Of a DNA stretch of 64,000 nt, positions 8,684-18,506 are shown piece after piece (position 1 is the first letter of the stretch; every line of letters begins with the position of its first letter). A program made the translations under genes and the position numbers. Location: positions 434,001 through 498,000 of the forward strand of contig NZ_VMHK01000001.1 in assembly GCF_007559275.1 (NCBI RefSeq), in the 5' to 3' direction. The notes beneath the pieces were generated by a model, which did not search any database, was not told the origin of the DNA, and was given only the letters and a program-made list of their open reading frames with translations. The stretch is from Bifidobacterium apousia (lineage in GTDB: Bacteria > Actinomycetota > Actinomycetes > Actinomycetales > Bifidobacteriaceae).

Positions 8684-9337
8684 ATGTCGGTTCTGCATAC
8701 CTTCCGCCAGGTCTGGCAGGGTTCCCGAGCCCGTTCGGACCATGCCCTGGATCTGCCTGATCGTCTGACTTCGCCCCCGGGCCATGGGGACTTCCTGCTG
8801 AGGCCCATCCGCGAGGGCGACCAAGCAGCCTGGAACGCGGTCCGATGGAGGAATCGCGACTGGCTGGCCCCATGGGAGTCAGGGGATCCCCGCCACGGAC
8901 CTGGCATGACCTATGCCCAGTGGATGCAGGAGCTGGAACGTGCCCGGCAGGAGGGCACTTCAGCGGTCTTTCTGATGGAGTTTCATCAGAGCATCGTGGG
9001 GCAGATTTCCTTGGGTGCCATCCGCTACGGGTCCATGCGTACAGCGACAGCGGGCTACTGGGTGGACCAGGATTGGATTGGTCATGGGTTCGCGCCCCTG
9101 GCTCTGACCATGCTGGCTGACTGGGCATTCAGAGACAGGAGGGGCCCCCATCTGCACCGGCTTGAAGTGGCGATTCTGCCAGAAAACGAACGGTCCCTGC
9201 GCGTAGTCCGGAAGCTGGGCATGGAGCCCGAGGGGCTGCGCCGCAGCTACATGTACGTCAACGGACAGTGGCGGGACCACCTGACCTTTGCCTGGATCAG
9301 TGACCAATTCGATCCGGATTTGCTGGCTCGTCTATGA
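8684..9337 (+). CDS. GNAT-family N-acetyltransferase, RimJ-like
   Basis: A 217-residue GNAT protein. The RimJ/RimL-type layout is visible: substrate loop FLLRPIREGDQAAWNAVRWRNRDWLAPWE at residues 36-65, the beta4-beta5 region (GYWVDQDWIGHGFAPLALTMLADWAF) that binds acetyl-CoA, and the closing LEVAILPENERSLRVVRKLGMEPEG. RimJ-type enzymes acetylate the N-terminal alanine of ribosomal protein S5 in E. coli, but related proteins use other substrates, so the target here is only inferred. Another ATG is not needed; the one at 8684 precedes the conserved part by about 35 residues. Confidence 0.85.
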   Translation: MSVLHTFRQVWQGSRARSDHALDLPDRLTSPPGHGDFLLRPIREGDQAAWNAVRWRNRDWLAPWESGDPRHGPGMTYAQWMQELERARQEGTSAVFLMEFHQSIVGQISLGAIRYGSMRTATAGYWVDQDWIGHGFAPLALTMLADWAFRDRRGPHLHRLEVAILPENERSLRVVRKLGMEPEGLRRSYMYVNGQWRDHLTFAWISDQFDPDLLARL

Positions 9338-9413
9338 GCTCCTGGAACGGACATGGTCGACACGCTGGGTTTGACTTGCCGCTTGGGGCATACCGTCAAC
9401 TAACGTAGTACCT

Positions 9414-10802
9414 ATGGTTTATGAATCACTCAGCAGCATCGTGGTTTTGGTGATTGCGGTGATTCTGGTGCTGGGTTGGCTGCCGTTTCGCACCGTCAAG
9501 GGCATGAAGCGGGCCTCGGAGCATCGCCAGGACAGGCTTTCCACCTCCCTGCACATGGTGGGTCGGGAAGACGGCATGAGGTTCTGCGACAGGCAGTCGA
9601 GGACGGTGAAAGGGTTGGTCATGCAGCAAGGGCAGCAGGATGGCAACCGGCGCAGTCAAGCCCAGCGCATCAAGCAGATCAGACAGTTGCGCCGCGCGGC
9701 CATACGTCGTCGTCGCATCCTGGTTCTTGCCCTCTTGGTCATCACCCTGCTGGTGGCCGGCTGCTCCTTCCTTGTGGACTACAGCCCATGGTTTACGCTG
9801 ATTCCTCTGGCGCTGGTGGTAGTGGTGTTGGCCGCCGGCGCGCATGCCTCGGCTCAGGCCCGGGCCTGGGAGCGCAATTTAGCCCAGCGGCGTGCCCGGC
9901 AGCGTCGTCAGCAGGCAGCCAGTCTGACTAAGAGCAAGACCTCCGGCAAACCCGGTCAGGCCAAGAGTGAGGGCCGCACGGAAACTGCCACGGATGTGTT
10001 GGACCAGGGCGAGATCCGTCGAACGCTGGCCCAGGCCAAGGCTGATCAGCAGGCAGCTCTTCAGGCCAGACAGCACAATTCCTCCAAGCCTGCAAATCCG
10101 GCAGTCGGCAGCAGTAAGACTCAAGGTTCGGCTGGGTCCGTCAAGTCGACCGAGAAGGCCGCTGCGCAGACCGGGCATGCGACGAGCAGGCCATCCGCTG
10201 CCAAGAAGGCCTCTGATCGGACCCCAGCCAAACAAGCGGCTTCTCGACCGAAGGCTTCCAAACCGGCAACCACCAAATCTTCAACGGCCGCAAAGGCTGC
10301 CTCCAAGCCCGCAGCGTCCAAGTCGTCGTTGGACAAGTCCGCTGCCTCCAAGCCTGCAGCCCGGTCCGCCGCTGCCCAGTCGGGCAAGTCGGGACCAGTC
10401 TCTGGCAATGCGCGCCCAGCTTCGTCGGCCCAGGACGACGCCACTAATGAGCTCAAGCGCATCAGTCCCTCTCCGGCCTTGGATGCCTTCGGTATGGCGG
10501 CGGGCCAGGATCTGATCTCCTTCTCCCTAGGATCAGCCAGTGGCGAGGGATCGGACATGGATGGCAAGAAGAGCGAGGATGAGGGTCCTCACAGCTTGGA
10601 GATCAAGTCCACCCGGCAGGTCTCCGTGGCCCGTCCCCCAGAAAAGAAACAGGCGGATCAGAAGAAAGCCGACAAGCGGCCCGACGACTTTCACAAGCAG
10701 GAAATGCAGGCCCAGGTCGAGGTGCCCGACCGCAGCGAGGACTCCCTGTCCATCGGCGTGGAGGCCATCCTGGCCCGGCGGCGTCCGGCATCTAAGTCCT
10801 GA
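9414..10802 (+). CDS. Membrane protein with long Ala/Lys/Ser-rich tail, unknown function
   Basis: A 462-residue protein of unknown function. One hydrophobic segment lies at residues 7-23 (SIVVLVIAVILVLGWLP) and two more at about 100-120 and 126-145 (ILVLALLVITLLVAGCSF, WFTLIPLALVVVVLAAGA), between basic stretches. Residues about 165-345 are low-complexity, built of repeated Ala/Lys/Ser/Pro units (KPAASKS, ASKPAARS) resembling disordered linkers. A conserved-looking block follows (SPSPALDAFGMAAGQDLISFSLGS), then a charged C-terminus. Similar layouts occur in actinobacterial cell-envelope or division-associated proteins, but I do not recognise this one. The ATG has no strong ribosome binding site; a leaderless start is possible. 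Confidence 0.7.
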   Translation: MVYESLSSIVVLVIAVILVLGWLPFRTVKGMKRASEHRQDRLSTSLHMVGREDGMRFCDRQSRTVKGLVMQQGQQDGNRRSQAQRIKQIRQLRRAAIRRRRILVLALLVITLLVAGCSFLVDYSPWFTLIPLALVVVVLAAGAHASAQARAWERNLAQRRARQRRQQAASLTKSKTSGKPGQAKSEGRTETATDVLDQGEIRRTLAQAKADQQAALQARQHNSSKPANPAVGSSKTQGSAGSVKSTEKAAAQTGHATSRPSAAKKASDRTPAKQAASRPKASKPATTKSSTAAKAASKPAASKSSLDKSAASKPAARSAAAQSGKSGPVSGNARPASSAQDDATNELKRISPSPALDAFGMAAGQDLISFSLGSASGEGSDMDGKKSEDEGPHSLEIKSTRQVSVARPPEKKQADQKKADKRPDDFHKQEMQAQVEVPDRSEDSLSIGVEAILARRRPASKS

Positions 10803-10837
10803 GGGGCCGATCCGGTATTGATCTTTCACCACCAGCG

Positions 10838-10864
10838 TTAGCACTCAAGTTGGCAGAGTGCTAA
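10838..10864 (+). promoter_or_regulatory. CIRCE operator (HrcA site)
   Basis: TTAGCACTC (10838-10846) and GAGTGCTAA (10856-10864) are separated by 9 bases and match the CIRCE consensus exactly. HrcA represses class I heat-shock genes through it. It overlaps the -35 box of the groES promoter. Confidence 0.97.
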
Positions 10865-10878
10865 TTTCGCGCTACTAT
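10850..10878 (+). promoter_or_regulatory. groES promoter
   Basis: TTGGCA (10850-10855) and TACTAT (10873-10878) are 17 bases apart. The -35 box lies inside the CIRCE dyad, so bound HrcA would block RNA polymerase. The predicted leader is about 95 bases. Confidence 0.8.
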
Positions 10879-10980
10879 GACTTGTAGCGCAAAGGAATGC
10901 GTGGTGAGTGTTCGTCAGCCTCTCATCGACGTTCCGGCGTGGGTTCATTGGCTGTTCTCACAAGATGTAGGAGGTCCACA

Positions 10981-11274
10981 GTGTCGATTTCACTCACACC
11001 GTTGGAAGACAAGATCGTCATCAAGCAGGCTGAGGCGGAGACCAAGACCGCTTCCGGGCTGGTCATTCCCGATACCGCCAAGGAGAAGCCCCAGCAGGGC
11101 GAGGTGCTGGCGGCAGGCCCCGGCCGTCGTGACGACAAGGGCGAGCGCATCCCCATGGATGTCAAGGTTGGCGACAAGGTTCTGTACTCCAAGTATGGCG
11201 GCACCGAGGTCAACTACGGCGGCGAGGACTACCTGATCGTGTCCGCGCGCGACGTTCTGGCCATCCTCAAGTAA
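10981..11274 (+). CDS. groES: Co-chaperonin GroES
   Basis: A 97-residue 10-kDa chaperonin that caps the GroEL ring during ATP-driven folding in the cytoplasm. The sequence is diagnostic: [44 protein letters not shown] carries the mobile loop, and [13 protein letters not shown]...[13 protein letters not shown] ends it. The start is GTG 10981, set by AGGAGGT at 10969-10975. A longer frame starting at 10897 is only leader sequence. It stands alone without groEL, as is usual in bifidobacteria, is controlled by the CIRCE element upstream, and is closed by a hairpin at 11290-11320. Confidence 0.97.
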   Translation: MSISLTPLEDKIVIKQAEAETKTASGLVIPDTAKEKPQQGEVLAAGPGRRDDKGERIPMDVKVGDKVLYSKYGGTEVNYGGEDYLIVSARDVLAILK

Positions 11275-11289
11275 AGAGGCGGTGATAGT

Positions 11290-11320
11290 GGCCCCTGGTC
11301 CTGCGCAAGGACCGGGGGCC
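11290..11320 (+). terminator. Terminator hairpin after groES
   Basis: GGCCCCTGGTCCT (11290-11302) pairs with AAGGACCGGGGGCC (11307-11320), leaving a 4-base loop with one bulge or mismatch. It lies 15 bases after the groES stop; a T run is missing. Confidence 0.7.
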
Positions 11321-11368
11321 ATTCGCGTCTCGGGAGACCGTGCAGCGGAACAGACGCCGCGGAGACAT

Positions 11369-12493
11369 ATGGCGGCCACTAGCATGGTGCTCATGTACTA
11401 TCGTCATCGCGCCAGCATTGATTCCCTGCCCGGATACCGGCAGGGCAGCACGGCACCAGCCGTTCCCGGGTTGACCAGCTACAAGATCTCCAGCAACGAG
11501 AACCCCTACCCGCCTCTGCCGGGCGTGCTCCAGACCGTCTCGGAGCAGGCCTTGGGCCATCTGAACCGCTATCCGGACATGCATGGCACCCGTCTGGTGG
11601 AGCGGCTGGCCCAGCTGCACGGGGTGGATCCTGCATGCATCCAGCTGGGATGCGGGTCCACTGAGGTCATTACCCAGCTGGTTGACCTGGTGGCCGGTCA
11701 TGGCGACCAGGTGGTCTATCCCTGGCGTAGTTTCGAGGCCTATCCCATCATCGTCACCTCGGCCGGAGCCACAGGGGTGCCCGTGCCCTTGGATAAAGAG
11801 GGGCGGCATGACATCGAGGCCATGATCGCCGCGGTCAACGACCACACCAGACTGGTCATCGTCAACAACCCCAACAATCCGACTGCGACCAACGTCGACC
11901 GCGACCAGGCCGAACGGCTGCTGCAGGCCCTGCCCGCCGACCTGCCGGTGCTCTTTGACGAGGCCTATATACAGTTCAACGACGATCCTGACCGCGCCGG
12001 CGGATTGTCACTCATGCGCGAGCATCCCAATGTGATCGTGGCCCGGACCTTCTCCAAGGCCTACGGACTGGCCGGTCTGCGGATCGGGTACGCCGTGGCT
12101 GCCGAGCCAATCATTGCCGGCATGAACAAGGTGGCCCTGCCCTTCGGCGTCACCGATGTGGCCCAGACGGCGGCAATGGCCAGCCTGGATGCACAGGACC
12201 GCCTGGCCGAGCGGGTCCAGGCACTCAAGCAGGAACGGGCCAGAATCCTGGCTGGTTTGCAGGAGCAGGGGTGGAAGATCCCCCAACCTCGGGCCAACTA
12301 CTACTGGCTGCCTCTGGGCCAGGCCGCCACGCAGGCTGATCAGCATTTCCGCGACGCAGGCCTATCGGTCAGAACCTTCCCTGGCGAGGGCATCCGCATC
12401 ACTGTGGGGGAGAGGGAGGCCAACGACCGGGTGCTGGAGGTCTGCGCCGACCTGCGTCGACAGGGTTTGCCGCTGGACCCGATCGCCGACTGA
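11369..12493 (+). CDS. Histidinol-phosphate / aromatic aminotransferase (HisC family)
   Basis: A 374-residue class I/II PLP aminotransferase of the HisC family. Visible are the substrate-binding SSNENPYPPLP, the PLP-phosphate turn LGCGSTEVITQL, NNPNNPTATN, the aspartate in LFDEAYIQF, and the Schiff-base lysine in ARTFSKAYGLAGLRIGYA. HisC converts imidazole-acetol phosphate to histidinol phosphate; stand-alone copies outside a his operon, as here, may instead transaminate phenylpyruvate or other aromatic keto acids. The start is uncertain: ATG 11369 has a weak GGAG site, and ATGs at 11384 and 11393 are close by. The track back to 11282 crosses the groES terminator and is rejected. Confidence 0.85.
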   Translation: MAATSMVLMYYRHRASIDSLPGYRQGSTAPAVPGLTSYKISSNENPYPPLPGVLQTVSEQALGHLNRYPDMHGTRLVERLAQLHGVDPACIQLGCGSTEVITQLVDLVAGHGDQVVYPWRSFEAYPIIVTSAGATGVPVPLDKEGRHDIEAMIAAVNDHTRLVIVNNPNNPTATNVDRDQAERLLQALPADLPVLFDEAYIQFNDDPDRAGGLSLMREHPNVIVARTFSKAYGLAGLRIGYAVAAEPIIAGMNKVALPFGVTDVAQTAAMASLDAQDRLAERVQALKQERARILAGLQEQGWKIPQPRANYYWLPLGQAATQADQHFRDAGLSVRTFPGEGIRITVGEREANDRVLEVCADLRRQGLPLDPIAD

Positions 12494-12529
12494 AGGTTGC
12501 GCTGGCGCAATCGTCAATGTATTCGACTG

Positions 12530-12572
12530 CCGTCCCTGCTGTTGTATGGAATGTCACAGCGGGGACGGTTTT
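12530..12572 (+). terminator. Terminator after the hisC-like gene
   Basis: CCGTCCCTGCTGT (12530-12542) pairs with ACAGCGGGGACGG (12556-12568) and is followed by TTTT, a good intrinsic terminator (one mismatch in the stem). Confidence 0.8.
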
Positions 12573-12601
12573 GCCCCTGTGAACTTGTGTCGTCTTGGAT
12601 A

Positions 12602-12649
12602 AACCTATATATTGTGGTTGGCTGGCCAAGTCAATCCAATATATAGTGT
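12602..12649 (+). promoter_or_regulatory. Pair of NrdR boxes over the nrdI-nrdF promoter
   Basis: Two copies of the NrdR box (core CwAtATaTwGtG) occur: CTATATATTGTG centred in 12602-12617 and CAATATATAGTG in 12634-12649, with centres 32 bases apart, the usual three-turn spacing. A promoter fits between them: TTGGCT at 12618-12623 and TATATA at 12640-12645, 16 bases apart, the second box covering the -10. NrdR is the ATP/dATP-sensing repressor of nrd genes. Confidence 0.9.
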
Positions 12650-12671
12650 TTACCAAGGAGCAGCAGTCTCT

Positions 12672-13160
12672 ATGTCCTTAGCAGATGTGGATCGGCACGA
12701 TCCTCCCGATGGTGCCTCCAGGCTGGTGTATTTCTCCAGCGTCTCCAACAACACCCACCGCTTTGTGCAGCGGCTGGGCGTGGAGGAGCCTCTCCGCATC
12801 CCCCTGTACGAGCGGCGCCAGCCCATGCTCGTCATGGATGCGCCCTACCTTCTGCTGGTGCCCACCTATGGCGGCGGGTCAGCCAAGGGGGCCGTGCCCA
12901 AACAGGTCATCCACTTCCTGAACAATCCGGTCAACCGCGGGCTGATCCGCGGGGTCATCACCTCGGGCAACCGGAACTTCGGCAGCGCCTATTGCGCGGC
13001 CGGACCGCTGATAGCCCACCGGTGCGGCGTCCCTGAGCTCTATCGCTTCGAGCTGCTGGGCACCGCGGAGGACGTTCGGGCGGTCAGGGCCATTCTGGCC
13101 GGAATGGGAGTGCAGCTCCAGCAGCAGTCGACTGATTCACGAAAGGCGGTTTTGTCATGA
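12672..13160 (+). CDS. nrdI: NrdI flavodoxin, first copy (next to the class Ie-like NrdF)
   Basis: A 162-residue NrdI, the small FMN protein that makes the oxidant used to build the radical in NrdF. Seen are the FMN phosphate loop [25 protein letters not shown] and the isoalloxazine-side loop [13 protein letters not shown]. The start is ATG 12672 behind AAGGAG at 12655-12660; it stands behind two NrdR boxes. The stop overlaps the nrdF start (ATGA), so the two are translationally coupled. A second, clearly different NrdI is encoded at 14397. The pairing suggests this one serves the metal-free-type NrdF, where NrdI is also required (known for class Ie); that assignment is inferred. Confidence 0.93.
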   Translation: MSLADVDRHDPPDGASRLVYFSSVSNNTHRFVQRLGVEEPLRIPLYERRQPMLVMDAPYLLLVPTYGGGSAKGAVPKQVIHFLNNPVNRGLIRGVITSGNRNFGSAYCAAGPLIAHRCGVPELYRFELLGTAEDVRAVRAILAGMGVQLQQQSTDSRKAVLS

Positions 13161-14221
13161 GCCAGCAGGAAAGCACCAAAGAAAACACCAAGGCAGAGTC
13201 CAGCGTCTATGCCGACGACGAGATGATGCGCCAATCCATCACCCCGCCCCAGTACCGTGTCACCCCTGAGGCCAGGATCCGCCCGGTCAACTGGAACAAG
13301 ATCACCGACGAGAAGGATCTGGAGGTCTGGAACCGCCTGGTCTCCAACTTCTGGCTGCCCGAGAAGGTGCCCCTGTCCAATGACATCCCATCCTGGAACA
13401 CCCTGACCGATCATGAGCGCCAGACCACGGTCCGCGTCTTCACCGGACTGACCATGCTGGACACCACCCAGGCCACCATCGGCGAGCTGGTGCAGATCGA
13501 TCACGCCCGCACCGAGCAGGAGCAGGCCATCTACACCAATATCGCCTTCATGCAGTCGGTCCATGCCCGGTCCTACTCCTCGGTCTTCTCCACCCTCTGC
13601 TCCAGCGAGGAGATCGACAAGGCCTATCGCTGGGCCGTGGCCAACGACGTCCTCCAGGAGCGCGTCCACACGGTCCTGCACGAGTACGTCAGCGAGGATC
13701 CCCTGAAGCGCAAGGTGGCCTCCACCATGCTCTCCTCGCTTATGCTCTATGCAGGCTTCTACCTGCCCCTCTACTTTTCCAGCCATGCCAAGCTGATGAA
13801 CACGGCTGACATGATCCGGCTGATCCTGCGCGACAAGGCCATCCACGGCTATTACTCGGGCTACAAGTATCAGCGGGGTCTGGAGGAGAGGACCCAGGCC
13901 GACCAGGCCATGCTGGAGAAGTTCACCAACGATTTGCTGGACAAGCTCTACGATCTGGAGATGGTCTACTCCGGGCAGATCTATGAGGGCTTCCCCTTCG
14001 TCGAGGATGTCTTCGCCTTCGTCCGCTACAATGCCAACAAGGCGCTGATGAACCTGGGTTACCCGGCCCGGTTCGCAGCCGACCAGACCGATGTCAGCTC
14101 GGAGATCCTGGCGGCCCTGTCGCCATCGGCCAACGAGAACCATGATTTCTTCTCGGGTTCGGGCTCCTCCTACGTCATGGGGCACTCCGAGTCCACGGAC
14201 GACGACGATTGGGACTTCTGA
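13157..14221 (+). CDS. nrdF: Ribonucleotide reductase radical subunit, class Ie (QSK) NrdF
   Basis: A 354-residue NrdF-type beta subunit. Aligned to class Ib by spacing, the six metal-ligand positions read Asp102, Gln133, His136, Ser193, Lys227 and His230, so three of four glutamates are replaced ([31 protein letters not shown]). The radical tyrosine is kept (Tyr140) and so is the C-terminal tail that docks on NrdE. Gln/Ser/Lys at exactly these places defines the QSK group of class Ie, in which this tyrosine is hydroxylated to DOPA and forms a stable radical without metal, with NrdI needed. The frame is intact and coupled to nrdI. It carries an extra N-terminal extension of about 24 residues over the canonical paralogue at 17312. 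Confidence 0.92.
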   Translation: MSQQESTKENTKAESSVYADDEMMRQSITPPQYRVTPEARIRPVNWNKITDEKDLEVWNRLVSNFWLPEKVPLSNDIPSWNTLTDHERQTTVRVFTGLTMLDTTQATIGELVQIDHARTEQEQAIYTNIAFMQSVHARSYSSVFSTLCSSEEIDKAYRWAVANDVLQERVHTVLHEYVSEDPLKRKVASTMLSSLMLYAGFYLPLYFSSHAKLMNTADMIRLILRDKAIHGYYSGYKYQRGLEERTQADQAMLEKFTNDLLDKLYDLEMVYSGQIYEGFPFVEDVFAFVRYNANKALMNLGYPARFAADQTDVSSEILAALSPSANENHDFFSGSGSSYVMGHSESTDDDDWDF

Positions 14222-14258
14222 ACGAATCGGAACCGGTGTGATATTGGGCACAGAAAAC

Positions 14259-14301
14259 CCTAGATATGGTCACCGTTTTCAATATCAACAGCACATATAG
14301 T
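14259..14301 (+). promoter_or_regulatory. Second, degenerate NrdR box pair
   Basis: CCTAGATATGGT (14259-14270) and GCACATATAGTAG (14291-14303) resemble weak NrdR boxes, with centres about 31 bases apart, the spacing expected for a pair. The second holds TATAGT (14296-14301), a possible -10. They lie between nrdF and the second nrdI and would let nrdI-nrdE be expressed separately. Confidence 0.5.
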
Positions 14302-14396
14302 AGTTCAGGCTCGCGCTGGGCGGGTTCTGATCGGTCCGTCCTCAGGGCGGGCATCACCGTCAAGACAGGCTCTGGATGGCCTGATCAGGAGGAAGC

Positions 14397-14894
14397 ATGG
14401 AGCAACAGCAGACCGCCGGAACTGATTCGGAGCTCAGCGCTCCCGAGTTCGCCGCCCAGGGTCAGCGCCTGGGGGCTGTGGTCTACTTCTCATCGGCCTC
14501 GCGCAACACCGCCCGGTTCATCGCCAACTGCCATTTGGATGAGGAGGGGATCGATGTCTTCCGCATCCCTCTGAGGCCCAAGGACCCGCCGCTCAACATT
14601 CGACAGCCCTACATCCTGATCGTCCCCACCTATGGGGGCGGATCGGCCAAGAAGGCGGTCATGCCGCAGATCAAGCGCTTCCTGAACGACCCGGACAACC
14701 GGGCCGGCATCCGCGGGGTCATCGCCTCCGGCAACACCAACTTCGGGGAGGCCTTCTGCATGGCGGGGGACATCATCTCCCGCAAGTGCAATGTGCCCTT
14801 CCTCTACTATTTCGAGCTCATGGGCACCAAGGAGGACCAGGAGAAGGTCCGCCGCGGGGTTGTGGATTTCTTCCGCAACCATCCCGAGTCCTGA
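14397..14894 (+). CDS. nrdI: NrdI flavodoxin, second copy (next to nrdE)
   Basis: A 165-residue NrdI that differs from the copy at 12672 throughout but keeps the same motifs: YFSSASRNTARF for FMN phosphate, [13 protein letters not shown] and IASGNTNFGEAFCMAG. It has a 20-residue polar N-terminal extension. NrdI reacts with oxygen to give the superoxide or peroxide used to form the dimanganese-tyrosyl radical in class Ib NrdF. The ATG follows GGAGGAAGC. It precedes nrdE by 51 bases, so it is likely the classical class Ib partner. No nrdH glutaredoxin gene is found in the locus. Confidence 0.92.
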   Translation: MEQQQTAGTDSELSAPEFAAQGQRLGAVVYFSSASRNTARFIANCHLDEEGIDVFRIPLRPKDPPLNIRQPYILIVPTYGGGSAKKAVMPQIKRFLNDPDNRAGIRGVIASGNTNFGEAFCMAGDIISRKCNVPFLYYFELMGTKEDQEKVRRGVVDFFRNHPES

Positions 14895-14945
14895 GCCAAT
14901 TGCATTACACGTACTATCACCGTAATTTTCATGAAAGGACACCCG

Positions 14946-17141
14946 ATGGGAGCAAACGAGGACACGTCCCTGGCCCTGGACAGGACCGCATCCGAGGATG
15001 AGGAGACCTTCGACCCGGCTCACGACTACCATGCCCTGAACGCCATGCTGAACCTGTACGACAAGGACGGCAGGATCCAGTTCGACAAGGACCACGAGGC
15101 CGAGCGCCAGTACATGGACCGGCACGTGGGGCCCAACACCATGACCTTCCCCTCCACGGCCGAGCGGATCGCCTACCTCCTGGACCACGAGTACTACGAT
15201 CGGAAGGTCTTCGAGCGCTACACCCCTGAGTTCCTGGACAGGATCTACCAGCATGCGGCCGAGAGCGGCTTTGAATTCGAGACCTTCCTGGGCGCCTTCA
15301 AGTTCTACACCTCCTACGCGCTGAAGACCTTCGACGGCAAGCGCTACCTGGAGGACTTCCCCCAGCGCTGCGTGGCCGTGGCCCTGGAACTGGCCGACGG
15401 GGACGAGCAGGCCGCCATGAAGTACACGGACGAGATCATCTCCGGCCGCTTCCAGCCCGCCACCCCCACCTTCCTGAACCTGGGCAAGGCCCAGCGCGGC
15501 GAGCCGGTCTCCTGCTTCCTGGTGCGCATCGAAGACAACATGGAGTCCATCTCCCGCGGTGTCAACGCCGCCCTGCAGCTGTCCAAGAGGGGCGGCGGCG
15601 TGGCCCTGCTGCTCAGCAACCTGCGCGAGATGGGCGCGCCCATCAAGCACATCGAGAACCAGTCCAGCGGCGTGGTCCCGGTCATGAAGCTCCTGGAGGA
15701 TTCCTTCTCCTACGCCAACCAGCTGGGCGCCCGCCAGGGTGCCGGCGCCGTCTACCTGTCGGCCCACCACCCTGACATCATGCGCTTCCTGGACACCAAG
15801 CGGGAGAATGCGGATGAGAAGATCCGCATCAAGTCTCTGGCCCTGGGCGTGGTCATCCCCGACATCACCTTCGAGCTGGCCAAGCGCAAGGAGCCCATGG
15901 CCCTCTTCTCGCCCTACGACGTGGAGCGGGTCTACGGCAAGCCCTTCGCCGACATCCCCATCACCGAGCACTATGAGGAGATGGTCAAGGACAAGCGGAT
16001 CCACAAGAAGTACATCGACGCCCGTGACTTCTTCATGACCCTGGCCGAGATCCAGTTCGAGTCCGGCTACCCCTACATCCTCTTCGAGGACACGGTCAAC
16101 AAGGCCAACCCCATCGACGGCCGGATCACCATGTCCAACCTCTGCTCGGAGATCCTGCAGGTCCAGGAGCCCAGCACCTACTCCGAGAACCTGAACTACG
16201 AGCATATCGGCCGCGACATCTCATGCAACCTGGGGTCCCTCAACATCGCCAAGGCCATGGACGGCGGACTGGCTGACACGGTCGAAACCTCGGTGCGGGC
16301 CCTGACCTCCGTCTCCGACCACACCAACATCGAGGCCGTCCCCTCCATCAAGCGGGGCAACGACGAGGGCCATGCCATCGGCCTGGGCCAGATGAACCTC
16401 CACGGCTTCCTGGCCCGCGAGGGCATCCACTACGGGTCCGAGGAGGGGCTGGACTTCACGGACATGTACTTCATGACCGTGGCCTACCACGCCTACAGGG
16501 CCTCCCATGCCCTGGCCGTGGAGCGGGGGAAGGCCTTCGCCTCCTTCGCCAAGTCCGACTATGCCAAGCCGGCAGGCCAAGGGAACTACTTCGACAAGTA
16601 CACCGAGGGCAGCCGTTCCCTGGAGCCCAGGACCCAGCGAATCAAGGACCTCTTCGACCAGTACCAGGTCCACATCCCCACGGTGGAGGACTGGAAGGAA
16701 CTCCAGGCGGCCATCCTCAAGGACGGCATTTACAACCAGAACCTCCAGGCTGTCCCCCCGACCGGGTCCATCTCCTACATCAACCACTCCACCAGCTCCA
16801 TCCACCCGATCGCCTCCAAGATCGAGATCCGCAAGGAGGGCAAGATCGGGCGCGTCTACTACCCGGCTCCCTACATGACCAACGAGAACCTGGACTACTT
16901 CGAGGATGCCTACGAGATCGGCTGGAAGAAGATCGTGGACACCTACGCCGAGGCCACCCAGCATGTGGATCAGGGGCTCTCGCTGACCCTCTTCTTCCCC
17001 GACACGGCCACCACCCGCGACCTGAACAAGGCTCAGATCTACGCCTGGCGCAAGGGGATCAAGACCCTCTACTACATCAGGATCCGCCAGCAGGCGCTGG
17101 AAGGCACCGAGGTCGAAGGCTGCGTCAGCTGCATGCTTTAA
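14946..17141 (+). CDS. nrdE: Class Ib ribonucleotide reductase catalytic subunit NrdE
   Basis: A 731-residue alpha subunit that reduces ribonucleoside diphosphates to the deoxy forms in the cytoplasm. The first active-site cysteine lies in [14 protein letters not shown]; the Asn-Cys-Glu triad is MSNLCSEI; NxSTSSIHP binds phosphate; and the chain ends in the redox pair GCVSCML that is reduced by NrdH or thioredoxin. It lacks the N-terminal ATP cone, as class Ib enzymes do. ATG 14946 is chosen because GAAAGGA precedes it; ATG 14931 is less likely. It is the only alpha subunit in the window, so both NrdF proteins may share it. Confidence 0.95.
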   Translation: MGANEDTSLALDRTASEDEETFDPAHDYHALNAMLNLYDKDGRIQFDKDHEAERQYMDRHVGPNTMTFPSTAERIAYLLDHEYYDRKVFERYTPEFLDRIYQHAAESGFEFETFLGAFKFYTSYALKTFDGKRYLEDFPQRCVAVALELADGDEQAAMKYTDEIISGRFQPATPTFLNLGKAQRGEPVSCFLVRIEDNMESISRGVNAALQLSKRGGGVALLLSNLREMGAPIKHIENQSSGVVPVMKLLEDSFSYANQLGARQGAGAVYLSAHHPDIMRFLDTKRENADEKIRIKSLALGVVIPDITFELAKRKEPMALFSPYDVERVYGKPFADIPITEHYEEMVKDKRIHKKYIDARDFFMTLAEIQFESGYPYILFEDTVNKANPIDGRITMSNLCSEILQVQEPSTYSENLNYEHIGRDISCNLGSLNIAKAMDGGLADTVETSVRALTSVSDHTNIEAVPSIKRGNDEGHAIGLGQMNLHGFLAREGIHYGSEEGLDFTDMYFMTVAYHAYRASHALAVERGKAFASFAKSDYAKPAGQGNYFDKYTEGSRSLEPRTQRIKDLFDQYQVHIPTVEDWKELQAAILKDGIYNQNLQAVPPTGSISYINHSTSSIHPIASKIEIRKEGKIGRVYYPAPYMTNENLDYFEDAYEIGWKKIVDTYAEATQHVDQGLSLTLFFPDTATTRDLNKAQIYAWRKGIKTLYYIRIRQQALEGTEVEGCVSCML

Positions 17142-17251
17142 GGCATCTGTCCTCAGGCCTATGCAATCACTGGTCGGTGCCGTCTTTGAGGGCGGCGCCG
17201 GCCCTTTGGTATCCACATCCACAGGTCGGGTCCGTCCATGCGGTAGACTGA

Positions 17252-18307
<1,056 letters not shown>

Positions 18308-18314
18308 CCCATCC

Positions 18315-18354
18315 GTCCCGCTCTGACGGGGAAGACACGACGTTGGAGCGGGAC
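18315..18354 (+). terminator. Terminator after the nrd locus
   Basis: GTCCCGCTC (18315-18323) and GAGCGGGAC (18346-18354) form a perfect 9-bp stem 8 bases after the second nrdF stop. Confidence 0.65.
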
Positions 18355-18423
18355 TTGCGGAAAACAGAAAAACATGTCATTATAGGCAAGTTGCCGTACG
18401 GAGCTCCGGTTCTAGTGCGGCAT

Positions 18424-18505
18424 GGCGGATTTCCCAAGCGGTCAAAGGGAGCTGACTGTAAATCAGCCGCGTAATGCTTCAGAGGTTCGAATCCTCTATC
18501 CGCCA
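18424..18505 (+). tRNA. tRNA-Tyr (GTA)
   Basis: The acceptor arms GGCGGAT and ATCCGCC pair; the anticodon is GTA at 18458-18460; the TTCGAAT T-loop and a long variable arm, typical of bacterial tRNA-Tyr, are present. CCA is not encoded. TTGCGG (18355) and CATTAT (18378) could be its promoter. Confidence 0.95.
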
Positions 18506-18506
18506 C

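Noticed and set aside
9400-10802. Tandem DNA repeats within the Ala/Lys-rich gene
   Set aside because: The repeats are at the protein level only; DNA units are irregular and do not form a true tandem array.
13157-14221. Reading the first nrdF as a pseudogene because it lacks three ligands
   Set aside because: The frame is full length, codon bias matches neighbours, the tyrosine and tail are kept, and the substitutions are exactly those of class Ie.
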